NCBI RefSeq assembly: GCF_945956965.1 | Contig: NZ_CAMFJS010000021.1 | Coordinates: forward strand, 1-64,000 | Direction: 5' to 3' | DNA: 64,000 bases | DNA from: an uncultured Roseateles sp. | GTDB lineage: Bacteria; Pseudomonadota; Gammaproteobacteria; Burkholderiales; Burkholderiaceae_C | Shown here: piece by piece, positions 9,403 through 18,209 of the stretch | How the letters are laid out: the number at the start of each line of letters is the position of its first letter | Numbering within the stretch: the first letter of the stretch is position 1 | Position numbers and translations under genes: made by a program | Notes under the pieces: model-generated | Seen by the model: the letters and a program-made list of their open reading frames with translations, nothing else | Databases searched by the model: none | What the model was told of the DNA's origin: nothing

Positions 9403-9792
9403 TCATGCAGAGTGAGGCGGGCCGCGCGCGCCGCGCTTCCAGAACGGCTGGGCCGCCGCACTGGCCGGCGCCTGCTGCAAAAAGCGCAAGGGGCTGAGTT
9501 CGGCCAAGACCACGGCCGCCGCAGCCTGAGGGAGATGATCTTGAGCGATATGGTCGAACACCGAGCAAACGCTGTCGCCCAATTGGTGGCCCCACAGCGT
9601 CAAGCCGGATGAAGCGACACGCCCCTCAATTTGCGACTGAACTTGGGCCAGCCCCGCAGGCGCGCTGCTGGCGTGAGCCACCCGGTGCCAGTGCCCCAGG
9701 CCTTGTGCGCAAAGCAGGCTCAGCGCGCACAGCAATGCCAGCCAGAAGCTGCTGGCTTGCCCATGTGGACGCTGAACGAGAGGCTGGCGCAT
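9403..9792 (-). CDS. Small exported protein with conserved His/Cys, unknown function
   Basis: This is a protein of about 129 residues read from ATG 9792, which follows GAGGATTTG overlapping the stop of the DUF3299 gene. An N-terminal hydrophobic segment (FWLALLCALSLLCAQGLGHW) suggests a signal peptide or anchor. Downstream it has HWHRVAHAS and GHQLGDSVCSVFDHIAQDHL, which carry several His, Asp and Cys residues that could bind metal. I do not recognise a family with certainty; it has the look of DUF2946-like small proteins found beside metal transporters. Its place between the DUF3299 gene and the receptor ties it to the same operon. A metal role is inference only. Confidence 0.6.
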   Translation of the reverse strand: MRQPLVQRPHGQASSFWLALLCALSLLCAQGLGHWHRVAHASSAPAGLAQVQSQIEGRVASSGLTLWGHQLGDSVCSVFDHIAQDHLPQAAAAVVLAELSPLRFLQQAPASAAAQPFWKRGARGPPHSA

Positions 9793-9799
9793 CAAATCC

Positions 9800-10357
9800 T
9801 CAGGGCTTGCTGACCAAAGCCTGACCCTCATTGACCCGGTAGAACAGGCCATAAGGGTCGTCATTCAACACCGCCAAAACGCCCTGCACCATCACCGGCT
9901 CCAGGCTGTAGCGCACCGGCTCCTTGGTGCGCACTTCGATCAGCCCTTCAGGACCGGCCGGCACGCAGAACGAGCACGATGTGGGCACCGATGACAGCAG
10001 GAAATGCTTTTGCTTGTCGCCAGGTTCCAGCGGCATCATGAAGCCCTGCACCTTGACCGTCTTCTTGTCCAGGGCCTGCACGGCGGCTGGAAAGATGGGG
10101 ATCAAGCGCGTCTTGTCGGCCTTGGTCGTGACGGACGACAGCAAAGTCCAGGTCAGCACACCCTCTTTTTCCTGCAAAGGTTTGAAGGGGCTGCGGGGAT
10201 CGTGATAGCCCGGGCCCTGGCCAATGACCGGCGCAGCTTGCGCAAAGGCCAAGTCGATCGGACTGATCGAGCCAATCAGGCCAAGAGCCAGCGTCGCGGC
10301 CACCAAGGCGGCGGCGCGAGGCAAGTGGGGGCGAGGACGGGGAGGGATTCTGTTCAT
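9800..10357 (-). CDS. DUF3299 periplasmic protein
   Basis: This is a secreted or lipid-free periplasmic protein of about 185 residues from ATG 10357 (ATG 10369 is also possible). A signal peptide is followed by the DUF3299 core: VKVQGFMMPLEPGDKQKHFLL, then SSVPTSCSFCVPAGPEGLIEV with a CxxC pair that could bind metal or be redox-active. DUF3299 proteins often sit beside MacB/Lol-type ABC transporters and zinc-regulated receptors. That is exactly the context here, with the permease stop 36-48 bp upstream. The biochemical role of the family is not established to my knowledge. Metal handling is inference from context. Confidence 0.75.
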   Translation of the reverse strand: MNRIPPRPRPHLPRAAALVAATLALGLIGSISPIDLAFAQAAPVIGQGPGYHDPRSPFKPLQEKEGVLTWTLLSSVTTKADKTRLIPIFPAAVQALDKKTVKVQGFMMPLEPGDKQKHFLLSSVPTSCSFCVPAGPEGLIEVRTKEPVRYSLEPVMVQGVLAVLNDDPYGLFYRVNEGQALVSKP

Positions 10358-10404
10358 CTCAGCCCGCATTGTGCCTGCGCTGCCGGGCGGCTGAGCAAAG
10401 TCAC

Positions 10405-11703
10405 TCAATGCGGCGCCTGCAATAGCTCGGTCACATCCAGGCGATAAGCGCGCCAAGCCGGCCAGGCCGCCGCCAACAAGGCCAAGCCCAGACCCAAGGC
10501 CGGCAGCATCAACTCGGTCCAGGAAAACCACCAGGCGCTGACCGCCAAGGACTGCTGCGCCGCCATCAAAACACCCAAAGCTGCCGCCAAACCGTGGCCC
10601 AGCCCCAAGCCCAGCAGACAGGCCAGGCCGCTCAAGCTCAGGGCCTCCAGCGCGATCAGACTCGCCACCCGGGCGGGGCTGGCGCCCAGCATGCGCATCA
10701 TGGCCAGATCACTTTGGCGCGCCCGCACCGCGTGCAAGAGCGCCACAAACACCGATAGCCCGGCGGAAATCAGCATGACCAGGCCAAAGCCGCGCAACAC
10801 CGCCTCACCTGCCCCCACCATGCGCTGCAAGCGGGCGGTCTCCAACGCGGGTGCGCTGGCTTGCAAGCCCGGCTGGGCATTGACCCAACGCGGCAGGCTG
10901 ATGGCGGCGAGCGGGCTACGGTAGCTCAGCAGCACCATGGTGATCTCGCGCGGTGGGGCGGGCGGCTGCGCTTGGCTGATGGGGGCGAGCTTGCCATGCG
11001 CCTGATGTGACTTTTCTTGGCGATGATCATCGTGATCTTCATTGCCGGCATGCGCGTCGCTCATCAGCGGGGCACTGGGCGCTTGATGCACGTCGTGGCT
11101 GATCCATACCGAGGCCAGATCCGTCAACACCAGCCGATCAATCGCCCCGCCCTGCGCGGCCAGCACGCCCACCACGGTGTAAAGCTGCTCACCATGCGCA
11201 TCGCCCTGCTCACCCAAGCCGTGGCTGCTGCTGAACTGCTGGCCCAGGGTCAGGCCAGTGCTCCGTGCCACTTCGGCCCCCAGAACGGCCTGCATGGGCT
11301 TGGCCCACAAGTGCCCTTCAGCCAAGCGAGCGCCACCGACCTCCAGGTATTGCGGGGTGGTGCCGACCAGCCTGAAGCCGCGAACGCTATCGCCGAGCGA
11401 CAGCGGCACAGCGCGCGCCACCAGGGGATGAGCCCGCAAGGTCTCTAGCGTTTCGAGCGGGATATTGCCGGTGGGCACATCCAGGTGAAAAACGCCTGCC
11501 AACATGATTTGCATCGGGCTGCCCTTGGCGCCCACCAACAAGTCAATGCCTTGCAGATCACGCCGCATGCCGGCGTCAAGCTGCTCGCTGACCACGAGCA
11601 CAAAGCTGATCGCGCCTAGCCCCAAGCTCAAGAGCAGCAGATTCAGCCCCGCCGTCAAAGGCTGCGACCACAGATAGGTCCAGGCCATGCGCCAAAGCCT
11701 CAT
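10405..11703 (-). CDS. FtsX/MacB-type ABC transporter permease with His-rich loop
   Basis: This is an inner-membrane permease of 432 residues. One membrane segment near the N-terminus (LNLLLLSLGLGAISFVLVVS) is followed by a large periplasmic MacB-PCD-like domain, and three membrane segments lie in the C-terminal FtsX domain (LVMLISAGLSVFVALLHAV, LIALEALSLSGLACLLGL, LPALGLGLALLAAAWPAW). Inside the periplasmic domain is an unusual His/Asp-rich stretch (HAGNEDHDDHRQEKSHQAHG) suited to binding zinc or a similar metal. The start overlaps the ATPase stop in an ATGA. Together with the ATPase it would be a mechanotransmission-type exporter or shuttle rather than a classic importer. Confidence 0.82.
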   Translation of the reverse strand: MRLWRMAWTYLWSQPLTAGLNLLLLSLGLGAISFVLVVSEQLDAGMRRDLQGIDLLVGAKGSPMQIMLAGVFHLDVPTGNIPLETLETLRAHPLVARAVPLSLGDSVRGFRLVGTTPQYLEVGGARLAEGHLWAKPMQAVLGAEVARSTGLTLGQQFSSSHGLGEQGDAHGEQLYTVVGVLAAQGGAIDRLVLTDLASVWISHDVHQAPSAPLMSDAHAGNEDHDDHRQEKSHQAHGKLAPISQAQPPAPPREITMVLLSYRSPLAAISLPRWVNAQPGLQASAPALETARLQRMVGAGEAVLRGFGLVMLISAGLSVFVALLHAVRARQSDLAMMRMLGASPARVASLIALEALSLSGLACLLGLGLGHGLAAALGVLMAAQQSLAVSAWWFSWTELMLPALGLGLALLAAAWPAWRAYRLDVTELLQAPH

Positions 11704-12389
11704 GCCGACGCTCCCAGGTCCAGGGTCTGAAAGCCGCCCGCCTCTTGGGCCTGCACCAGCAAGCGGGCGTCATGCGTGGCCACCAGCAAGGACGCGCCGG
11801 ACTCCGATGCCACCTGCATCAGCAAGGCCATCATCTGTGCAGCATGCTCGTCGTCCAAGCTCGCACTGGGCTCATCGGCCAACAAGATGCGCGGCCGGCG
11901 CACCAAGGCGCGTGACAGCGCCACGCGCTGAGCCTGCCCCACGCTCAGCTGATGGGGCTTGCGCCCACTCAAACCTTGCAGACCCAGGCGCTCAAGCAAG
12001 CCGGTGGCCCGCTCGGCATCCGGTGGCAGTCCGGCGCAGAGAAAGGGCAGCATGACGTTGTCCAACACCGTCAAGGCGCTGCTGAGGTGCAGACGCTGCG
12101 GCACAAAGCCCAGGCACTCACCGCGCCAGGCATCGCGGCGGCGCAGCGACAGGCTTTGCAGATCCGTGCCGGCGATCGAGACTTGGCCCCCGCTAGGGCT
12201 CAGCAATCCCGCCAGCAAGGCCAGCAAGGTCGATTTGCCACTGCCGGACTTGCCGCGCAGCAGCAGGTGCTCCCCGGCCAGCAACCGAATATCGGCAAAG
12301 CGCAACGTTTGCCCCGTGTCGGCAGCAGCGGCATGAGTTGCGGGCGGGTAGCGGTAGTGCAGGCCGTGGGTTTCAATCAAAGCGGTCAA
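11700..12389 (-). CDS. ABC transporter ATP-binding protein (LolD/MacB class)
   Basis: This is a cytoplasmic ATPase of 229 residues that powers the adjacent FtsX-type permease. Walker A is GKSGSGKST, the signature is LSVGQAQRVALSRAL (Val replacing the usual Gly of LSGGQ), Walker B is ILLADEPSASLDD, and the switch His lies in LLVATHD. It overlaps msrA upstream by 4 bp and the permease downstream by 4 bp, so the whole block from msrA to the receptor is likely one transcript. The LolD/MacB subclass is supported by the partner permease; the cargo is unknown, with zinc-related work suggested by the operon. Confidence 0.88.
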   Translation of the reverse strand: MTALIETHGLHYRYPPATHAAAADTGQTLRFADIRLLAGEHLLLRGKSGSGKSTLLALLAGLLSPSGGQVSIAGTDLQSLSLRRRDAWRGECLGFVPQRLHLSSALTVLDNVMLPFLCAGLPPDAERATGLLERLGLQGLSGRKPHQLSVGQAQRVALSRALVRRPRILLADEPSASLDDEHAAQMMALLMQVASESGASLLVATHDARLLVQAQEAGGFQTLDLGASA

Positions 12390-12940
12390 GCGCGCACCAG
12401 CCTGGCAAACGTGGCCTGAAATTTATCCACCTTAGGGGCCACCACAAAGGCGCAATAGCCTTGCTCGGGATTGCGGGCGAAGTAATGCTGGTGATAGGCC
12501 TCAGCCGCCCAGTAATTGCGCTCAGGCAGCAACTCAGTCACAACGCGCCCCTGATGCGCTTGCTGCGCCTGGTTAAGCACCTCACGCGCCAGCGCCTCTT
12601 GCTCAGCATCATGGAAATAGATGCCCGAGCGGTATTGGGTCCCCACATCGGCCCCTTGGCGATTCAAGCTGGTCGGGTCATGAATTGCGAAAAAGACTTC
12701 AAGCACTTCACGCAGGCTCAGTTGGCTGGGATCGAAATCCACCCGCACCACCTCGGCATAACCGGTATTGCCCGAGCAAACCTGCTCATAGCTGGGCCGG
12801 GGGCCTGCACCGTTGCAGTAGCCCGACTCGACCGCGTGGACACCACGCACTTGTTCATACACCGCCTCCAGGCACCAGAAGCATCCACCGCCCAGGGTGA
12901 TGCGCTCCAGAGTCGGCGTCGCCACATCAATACTGCTCAT
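12386..12940 (-). CDS. msrA: Peptide methionine (S)-S-oxide reductase
   Basis: This enzyme repairs oxidised methionine (S epimer) in proteins using thioredoxin. It has 184 residues. The catalytic motif GGGCFWCLEAVYEQV puts the active Cys at residue 20. The family stretches SGYCNGAGPRPSYEQVCSG, HAEVVRV-like YAEVVRVDFD, HDPTSLNRQGADVGTQYRSG and NYWAAEAYHQHY are all present. It lies 21 bp downstream of the DUF748 gene and overlaps the ABC ATPase gene by 4 bp, so it may be transcribed with both. A methionine repair enzyme at the head of a metal-uptake operon may be chance or may reflect shared stress control. Confidence 0.95.
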   Translation of the reverse strand: MSSIDVATPTLERITLGGGCFWCLEAVYEQVRGVHAVESGYCNGAGPRPSYEQVCSGNTGYAEVVRVDFDPSQLSLREVLEVFFAIHDPTSLNRQGADVGTQYRSGIYFHDAEQEALAREVLNQAQQAHQGRVVTELLPERNYWAAEAYHQHYFARNPEQGYCAFVVAPKVDKFQATFARLVRA

Positions 12941-12961
12941 AGGGTTTCCGTTTTCTTAGGC

Positions 12962-15900
12962 TTAGTTGCTGCCGAGTTTGAGCTCAACCATGGGCGTCCA
13001 AGCGCTATCACCGGCCGCGCCCGAATGCAGCTTGGGGGCTGCCACAAAAATGCGCTGGTTGGGCAAGCCCATGGCAATCAAGCTGTCGCGCACCGCCACA
13101 CCGCGCGCCAGGCTGAGCGCATGCGCGGTCTCTTCATTGACGGTGAAGCTGGGCAACAAGAGGCTGCGCATCTCCGAGGCAGAAATGTCTTTGGCAAAGC
13201 CCAGCATATTGCGGGGCTTATTGGGCAGCTTGGCCGCTTCATAAACCACCTTGAGCAATCGGCTTCGCTCGGCCTCGCTGAGCGTGAGCTCGGTCGCAGC
13301 CTGGGCATCAGCACCAGCGGTCTGGCGGCGCTGCAGTTCCAGGCGCTTTTGCGCCAGCAAAGCCGCATCCAGCTGCGCCTGCTGCATGGCGGCGCGCTCC
13401 AACTCAAGATCGGCCCAGCCGGTGATCGTCAAGGCCAGCGTCGGCTTGTCAGCCAAGGCCTTGGCAATTTTTTCCAGCGCACCGGGGTTCGTGGGCTGCG
13501 CACTGCCGAGCGCAAACTCAACTTGGCCATGCTCGCTGCCACCGACACCCGACAGCAGCGAGAACGGTGACGTCAGGGCCTTGCCAATCATGTTGACGAT
13601 CAGCTTGAACAGCACGCCGCCGACGCTGAATTGCGGATCGTTGAGCGAGCCTGAAATGGGCAATTCCACATCGATCACGCCATTGCTGTCCTTGAGCAGC
13701 GACACCGCCAGGCGCACCGGCAGCTTGGTCGCGTCCGGGCTGTTCACAGCGTCACCAAAAGTCAGTTGATTGAGAATCAGCTGATTGGTGGCTTGCAACT
13801 GACCATCGGGGTCGATCTTGTAGGCCACCTTGGTCGAGAGCTTGCCGCGCTCAATTTGGTAGCCGGCATATTTCTCGGCGTAGGGGGACATCGGCGCGAG
13901 TTCAATGTCCGTGGCCGAGGCCTTGATGTCCAACATCAAAGGCGAACCCAAGGGATTGAGCGCCCCATCAATCGCCAGCAAGCCGGTGCCAGCGACACGG
14001 CCGCGCAATTGCAGGGGTGCCATCTCGACACGGCCACTGCGCACGGCGCCCAAGCTGCCTTGCAGCTCGGTCAGCTGCGCGCTGTAATTCGGCCGAATGA
14101 AGCGGTCGGCAAAGTCCACCCGACCCTTGCTGAGCGTTGTCTGGCCCAGGCTGAGTTGAATCGGCAGATTTGCGCCCGGCGCGGCATTGGCGGCAACACC
14201 ACTGCCGGGGGCGGCAGACGCCGCCGGCGTTCCTGCCAAGGCAATGCCCGCATCGGATGCTGGTTTGGCCTTCGCGCCTGCCTCCGGCTCGGCGCGGATA
14301 TCGCTCAGATTGAGGCGCCCTTTTTCATTGATCAAGACACTGGCATAGAAGTCATTCAGGCGCAGCTCTTTGACCGACAACTCGGGCTTGCTGCCGGGCT
14401 TCATCTCAAAGCGAACGCCGTCCAGATTGAAGGCCTGCCAGGTCAACAAATCCGTGCCAGGCAAGCCCATCGCGGCTTGTTTGCGCCCTTGCTGCACACT
14501 CAAATCGGCCAGCAGCAGGTCACCGCTCACATTGACCTGCCAGTCTTTGGGCAACTGGCGCACGCTGAAATCCCCGCGCCAGCCTAAGTCCACACGCTGC
14601 AAGTTCAAGTCCAGAGCCGGGTCCATATAGGCGCTGAGCAGTTGCAAGGGCAAACGCTCAGCCCGCAACTTGCCATTGGCCACCAGCGGCGCCAGGGCCA
14701 CATTACCCTGCCAACTGAAGCTACCCGCCGAATGTGCCGCCCTTTGAGAGAGCCGGGACAGCGGTTTCTCAAGGCCGCCGGCAGGCTTGCTTTTGCCCCC
14801 AGCCACCGGCTTGGCACTGGCTTCGCCAGCCAAGGTGAAGCTCAGTTGAGCCGGGCTGCTGCCGCTGGCTTTGGGCCAGGCCAGCTTAGCCAAGCGCAGG
14901 TTCAGTTGCTGGGCACTCAGATTGGCCTGACCACCGGGCGCGGCTGCATCTTGCAAACGCACCGAACCCCGGTTGAGCTTCAATTCACGCAGGGTGACTT
15001 GCCAGTCGGGCCCCGGCTTAGCGGACGCGGCAGTTGCCGCAGCGGGAGCGACTGATGCGGCCACGCTTGCGCGCCCCCCGTCGTCTTCCCCGCCCAGCTT
15101 CAGAACCGGTCGCCCACGGGGCGCAGGCTTGCTCACGGCTTTGACCGGCTCAGCTTGCGGCAGCAAGGCTTGCCAGTTCCAGTCCTTGTTCTTGGCCCGC
15201 GCCAGCACCAGCCCCGGAGCATCCAGGCTCAGTTCACCCAATTGCAGGGTTTTGGCCCCATAGGCCATATCCAGGCGATCCAACTTGACGCTGTTCAGTC
15301 GCAGCAAAGGCTCGGCCGTCGGCGCCTTCGCCGCCACTAAGGCAAGCTGCTCAATTTGCAAATCTTGCACCCCCACTTGCAGCCGCGCCAAGGGGTCGGC
15401 ATCCAAAGGTTTGAGAAGACCTAAGCTCAAGCGGCCCGCCGCCGTGGCCGTCAATTGCATCGGCACTTGGGCCGCCCAATAGGGCTCAAACCATTGCAGG
15501 GCCAGCTGATCCCACTGTATATCCAGCTTGGCTTCGTCGGCACTCAGGCTGCCCTGCCCCTTCAAGCCGGCAGCCGGCACAGAAGACGCTGTCTTCTTGC
15601 CGCTTGGCTTGAGAGAGGCTACTGCGGGCTGGATCTGCATCTCGAAGCTCAGCGGCGTCTGCGCCTTCAGCGGCCATTGCACGGCGCCAAGCTCCAGCGC
15701 GATGGCTTGCGCTTGCAAACCCGCCTTGCCCGGCACCGAGGCATCACGCCAATTGACTTGCCCATCACCCAAGCTGAATTTGGCCAAGCTGATGGCCCAG
15801 GCCGGCGCGGCTGGAGCGGGCTGAGCCGTATTCGCTTGGTTTTGCTCTTGCACCGGCGCCCCAGGGGCTTGCGGCGCTGGCGTTGGCATGGGCAGCCAGA

Positions 15901-16924
15901 GCGTGCCCGCGGCATCGCGAGCCAAATTGAGGCGCAAGCCCTGCCAGTTCACCTCACCCAAAGCCAATTTCTGCTGGAAAGGCTGCACGGTCTGCAAGCC
16001 GACGCTCAGCTTTTGCCAGGCCAGCCAGGGCGTGTTGTTGGGCTGCTGCAGATCAAACTCGCTCAAACCCAGCCGGCCACTGACATCTACCTTGGGTGCT
16101 TGTTTAGGCGGCTGCTGAAAACGCACGGTGAGATCCGCATCCACCTTGCCGCCCGCCAGACGCAAGGGCAAACCGGCTGGCACATAGGGGATGTAAGGCT
16201 TCAGGTCTAAGCTGGCTAGCTTGAATCGCAGCGTGGCGTCGCGCTCAGTGGCGAAAGGCAGGGCTTCGACCTGGCTACCAAACTCAACCCCGTTCAACTG
16301 CCCCGAGATGGCGGGCTGAACCAGCACTTTCACATCGGCATCGCGGGTCGACAAAAAGGGCAAGCCAATTTGCAGATGCGCCAACTCATGCTTGCGCGCC
16401 ATGGGCCGGTCGTCAAACAAGACTTGCCCCTGGTCCAGCGTGATGTTGTAAAGCGCTAGCGCCGGTGGGGGGCCGGAAGACGGCTCGGCCGGTTTAGCAC
16501 TGAACTTGGCAATCAAGTCGTCCACATCGTAGGCGCCGGGCGCGGTGCGGCTCAGCCTGAGCACGGGCCGACTCAAAGCCACGGACTCAATCACGGGGAC
16601 GAAATGCCAAAAGGTTCGTGCCGACAACGCCACATTTGCCTGCGCCATCTCGAACAGCGGCGGATCCTGGTCCGAGCGGCCGGCAATGCGCAAATCTTTC
16701 AATTCCAGCGCCAAGCGCCAGGGCTGCACACTGACCTCGCCGATCGTGACGGTCCGGCCCAAGGCCTCGCTGGCCATTCTGACCCCAGTGGACTGAATGA
16801 CACGCGGCACAACGAATACCGCGGCAGCCATCAAGGCCAGCAAACTCAGAACAATGCCGGCAAGCCAGCGCAACCATCTCTTTTTCGGCGGGACGGCAAG
16901 GGGTGTGTTGGCAGATGTCGGCAC
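12962..16924 (-). CDS. Giant DUF748 / AsmA-like envelope protein
   Basis: This protein of 1320 residues has an N-terminal membrane anchor (WLAGIVLSLLALMAAAVFVV) and a very long periplasmic part of repeated beta-rich AsmA-like segments (LRIAGRSDQDPPLFEM, ALYNITLDQGQVLFDD, IQLSLGQTTLSKGRVDFADR). These belong to DUF748. AsmA-like proteins form long grooves thought to carry phospholipid between membranes. The C-terminus (LARGVAVRDSLIAMGLPNQR) resembles an OmpA-like tail. Ala/Pro/Lys-rich linkers separate the segments. The start at 16924 directly precedes a Lys/Arg-flanked anchor. It is likely cotranscribed with msrA. Lipid transport is inferred from the fold, not shown. Confidence 0.85.
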   Translation of the reverse strand: MPTSANTPLAVPPKKRWLRWLAGIVLSLLALMAAAVFVVPRVIQSTGVRMASEALGRTVTIGEVSVQPWRLALELKDLRIAGRSDQDPPLFEMAQANVALSARTFWHFVPVIESVALSRPVLRLSRTAPGAYDVDDLIAKFSAKPAEPSSGPPPALALYNITLDQGQVLFDDRPMARKHELAHLQIGLPFLSTRDADVKVLVQPAISGQLNGVEFGSQVEALPFATERDATLRFKLASLDLKPYIPYVPAGLPLRLAGGKVDADLTVRFQQPPKQAPKVDVSGRLGLSEFDLQQPNNTPWLAWQKLSVGLQTVQPFQQKLALGEVNWQGLRLNLARDAAGTLWLPMPTPAPQAPGAPVQEQNQANTAQPAPAAPAWAISLAKFSLGDGQVNWRDASVPGKAGLQAQAIALELGAVQWPLKAQTPLSFEMQIQPAVASLKPSGKKTASSVPAAGLKGQGSLSADEAKLDIQWDQLALQWFEPYWAAQVPMQLTATAAGRLSLGLLKPLDADPLARLQVGVQDLQIEQLALVAAKAPTAEPLLRLNSVKLDRLDMAYGAKTLQLGELSLDAPGLVLARAKNKDWNWQALLPQAEPVKAVSKPAPRGRPVLKLGGEDDGGRASVAASVAPAAATAASAKPGPDWQVTLRELKLNRGSVRLQDAAAPGGQANLSAQQLNLRLAKLAWPKASGSSPAQLSFTLAGEASAKPVAGGKSKPAGGLEKPLSRLSQRAAHSAGSFSWQGNVALAPLVANGKLRAERLPLQLLSAYMDPALDLNLQRVDLGWRGDFSVRQLPKDWQVNVSGDLLLADLSVQQGRKQAAMGLPGTDLLTWQAFNLDGVRFEMKPGSKPELSVKELRLNDFYASVLINEKGRLNLSDIRAEPEAGAKAKPASDAGIALAGTPAASAAPGSGVAANAAPGANLPIQLSLGQTTLSKGRVDFADRFIRPNYSAQLTELQGSLGAVRSGRVEMAPLQLRGRVAGTGLLAIDGALNPLGSPLMLDIKASATDIELAPMSPYAEKYAGYQIERGKLSTKVAYKIDPDGQLQATNQLILNQLTFGDAVNSPDATKLPVRLAVSLLKDSNGVIDVELPISGSLNDPQFSVGGVLFKLIVNMIGKALTSPFSLLSGVGGSEHGQVEFALGSAQPTNPGALEKIAKALADKPTLALTITGWADLELERAAMQQAQLDAALLAQKRLELQRRQTAGADAQAATELTLSEAERSRLLKVVYEAAKLPNKPRNMLGFAKDISASEMRSLLLPSFTVNEETAHALSLARGVAVRDSLIAMGLPNQRIFVAAPKLHSGAAGDSAWTPMVELKLGSN

Positions 16925-17125
16925 GTCAGTTTTGGTTTATCTAGGCAAGTGGACAGAGTATCTGTGACTGCATGGGCGCCCAACTTGGAATCAATGAAAA
17001 ATCAATTCACGATCAGGCACTAAGGTCGGACGCTGGCAACAGCGAACTGCGACATAGCCTGCTTGCACAAAGCTCAGCGGGAGAGGCGATGATGTCGACG
17101 CTCCTGCTCATGTTTGGATTTTGTC

Positions 17126-17929
17126 GTGAATCTGACCCAGCTCTACCCGGAATTGAAACCTTTTCTTGTGGCCGTCTTGCTGCCACCGGGGCCCTTTCTC
17201 CTCCTTAGCCTGGTGGGCGCTGCCTTGTTGCGCCGCCATCGAGGGTGGGGCCGCATAGTTTTAGGCCTGGGCACGCTCGGCATTTGGCTTAGTTGCACGG
17301 AAGGCTTCGCCCAATTCCTGGCGGAAACGCTGGTACACCCAACACCCGCCCTGAGCGCAGAGACATTGCAGACATTACAAGTGGCGTCGCGTGACGGAGA
17401 AAAGATCGCCGTATTGGTGCTTGGCGGCGGCGCGCGCAACCTTGTACCGGAATACCAGGGCCCGGCCCTGAAGCTCGTCAGCGAGGAACGACTACGTTAC
17501 GGCGTGTGGCTGGCCAGACAAGTCGACGCGCCCTTGGGTTTTTCTGGCGGCATCGGCTGGGGCGCCAGGCATCTCAGCATCTCAGAGGCTTCAGCGGCAA
17601 AAGCCAGCGCGCAAAACACCTACAAACTGCCTTTGCGCTGGGCCGAAGGCCAATCTCGCGATACCCATGAAAACGCCCAACTGAGCATGGCGATGCTGAA
17701 GGCCGATGGCATCCAAACCGTGGTGCTGGTCACGCACGATTTACACATGCCGCGTGCCATGCGGGCTTTTTCACAAGCCAAGCCAAGCCAGATGCGCTTG
17801 GTCGCGGCCCCCGTCGGCTACCGCCGCGACGGCCCCTTCGACTGGCAAGACTGGAGCCCGAGCGAAGAGGGGCTGCCCCGCGTACGCTACACCATTTACG
17901 AGTGGCTTGCGCAGCTATCCGGCAGATGA
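17126..17929 (+). CDS. ElyC/SanA/YdcF-family (DUF218) membrane protein
   Basis: This is an envelope protein of about 267 residues from GTG 17126, which has a GGA element about 8 bases upstream; the track uses TTG 17114. Two N-terminal membrane segments (FLVAVLLPPGPFLLLSLVGAALL and IVLGLGTLGIWLSC) precede a DUF218 domain: AVLVLGGGARN, GFSGGIGWG, ESQ-like SRDTHENAQLS, and VVLVTHDLHMPRAMRAF. ElyC, the E. coli relative, is needed for envelope integrity and undecaprenyl-phosphate metabolism at low temperature. The gene stands alone and is followed by a 14-bp tandem repeat. The family call is good; the exact role is inferred. Confidence 0.8.
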   Translation: MNLTQLYPELKPFLVAVLLPPGPFLLLSLVGAALLRRHRGWGRIVLGLGTLGIWLSCTEGFAQFLAETLVHPTPALSAETLQTLQVASRDGEKIAVLVLGGGARNLVPEYQGPALKLVSEERLRYGVWLARQVDAPLGFSGGIGWGARHLSISEASAAKASAQNTYKLPLRWAEGQSRDTHENAQLSMAMLKADGIQTVVLVTHDLHMPRAMRAFSQAKPSQMRLVAAPVGYRRDGPFDWQDWSPSEEGLPRVRYTIYEWLAQLSGR

Positions 17930-18020
17930 GATCAGGCCAATGAAGTCAGGCCAATGAAGTCAGGCCAATGAAGTCAGGCCAATGAAATCAAGCCATTGAG
18001 ATCAGGCCGCGGAGCTCAGG
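17930..18020. repeat. 14-bp tandem repeat after the DUF218 gene
   Basis: The unit GTCAGGCCAATGAA is repeated with about four near-perfect copies, then decays into ATCAAGCCATTGA and GATCAGGCCGCGGA variants, some six to seven units in all. It begins at the stop codon of the upstream gene. There are no unique spacers between units, so it is a simple minisatellite and not a CRISPR array. Apart from the terminator hairpin that follows, I see nothing else in the 280-bp gap up to ubiD. Confidence 0.85.
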
Positions 18021-18043
18021 CGGCAGAAGCCAAAATGCCAGCC

Positions 18044-18084
18044 AAGAAATAGAAACCCCTTTCAGTCCGGAGGCTGAAAGGGGT
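18044..18084 (-). terminator. Probable intrinsic terminator of ubiD
   Basis: An 11-bp perfect stem, ACCCCTTTCAG with CTGAAAGGGGT around an 8-base loop, lies about 125 bp past the ubiD stop. Read on the minus strand it is followed by TTTCTATTTCTT, a U-rich tail. On the plus strand no T tract follows, so it serves ubiD best. Confidence 0.7.
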
Positions 18085-18209
18085 CGGATGGCTGACGCCA
18101 TCGATGGAGCTCTATCGCGAATTACCGAAGGGCTCCTGGCGCGCAATGATTGCGCCAATGAAGATGCCTGAGATAGGCTCTACAACACTAGTTCACTGAT
18201 TGAGGCTGT

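Noticed and set aside
17930-18020. CRISPR-like repeat array
   Set aside because: Units are 14 bp in direct tandem with no unique spacers and no cas genes nearby.
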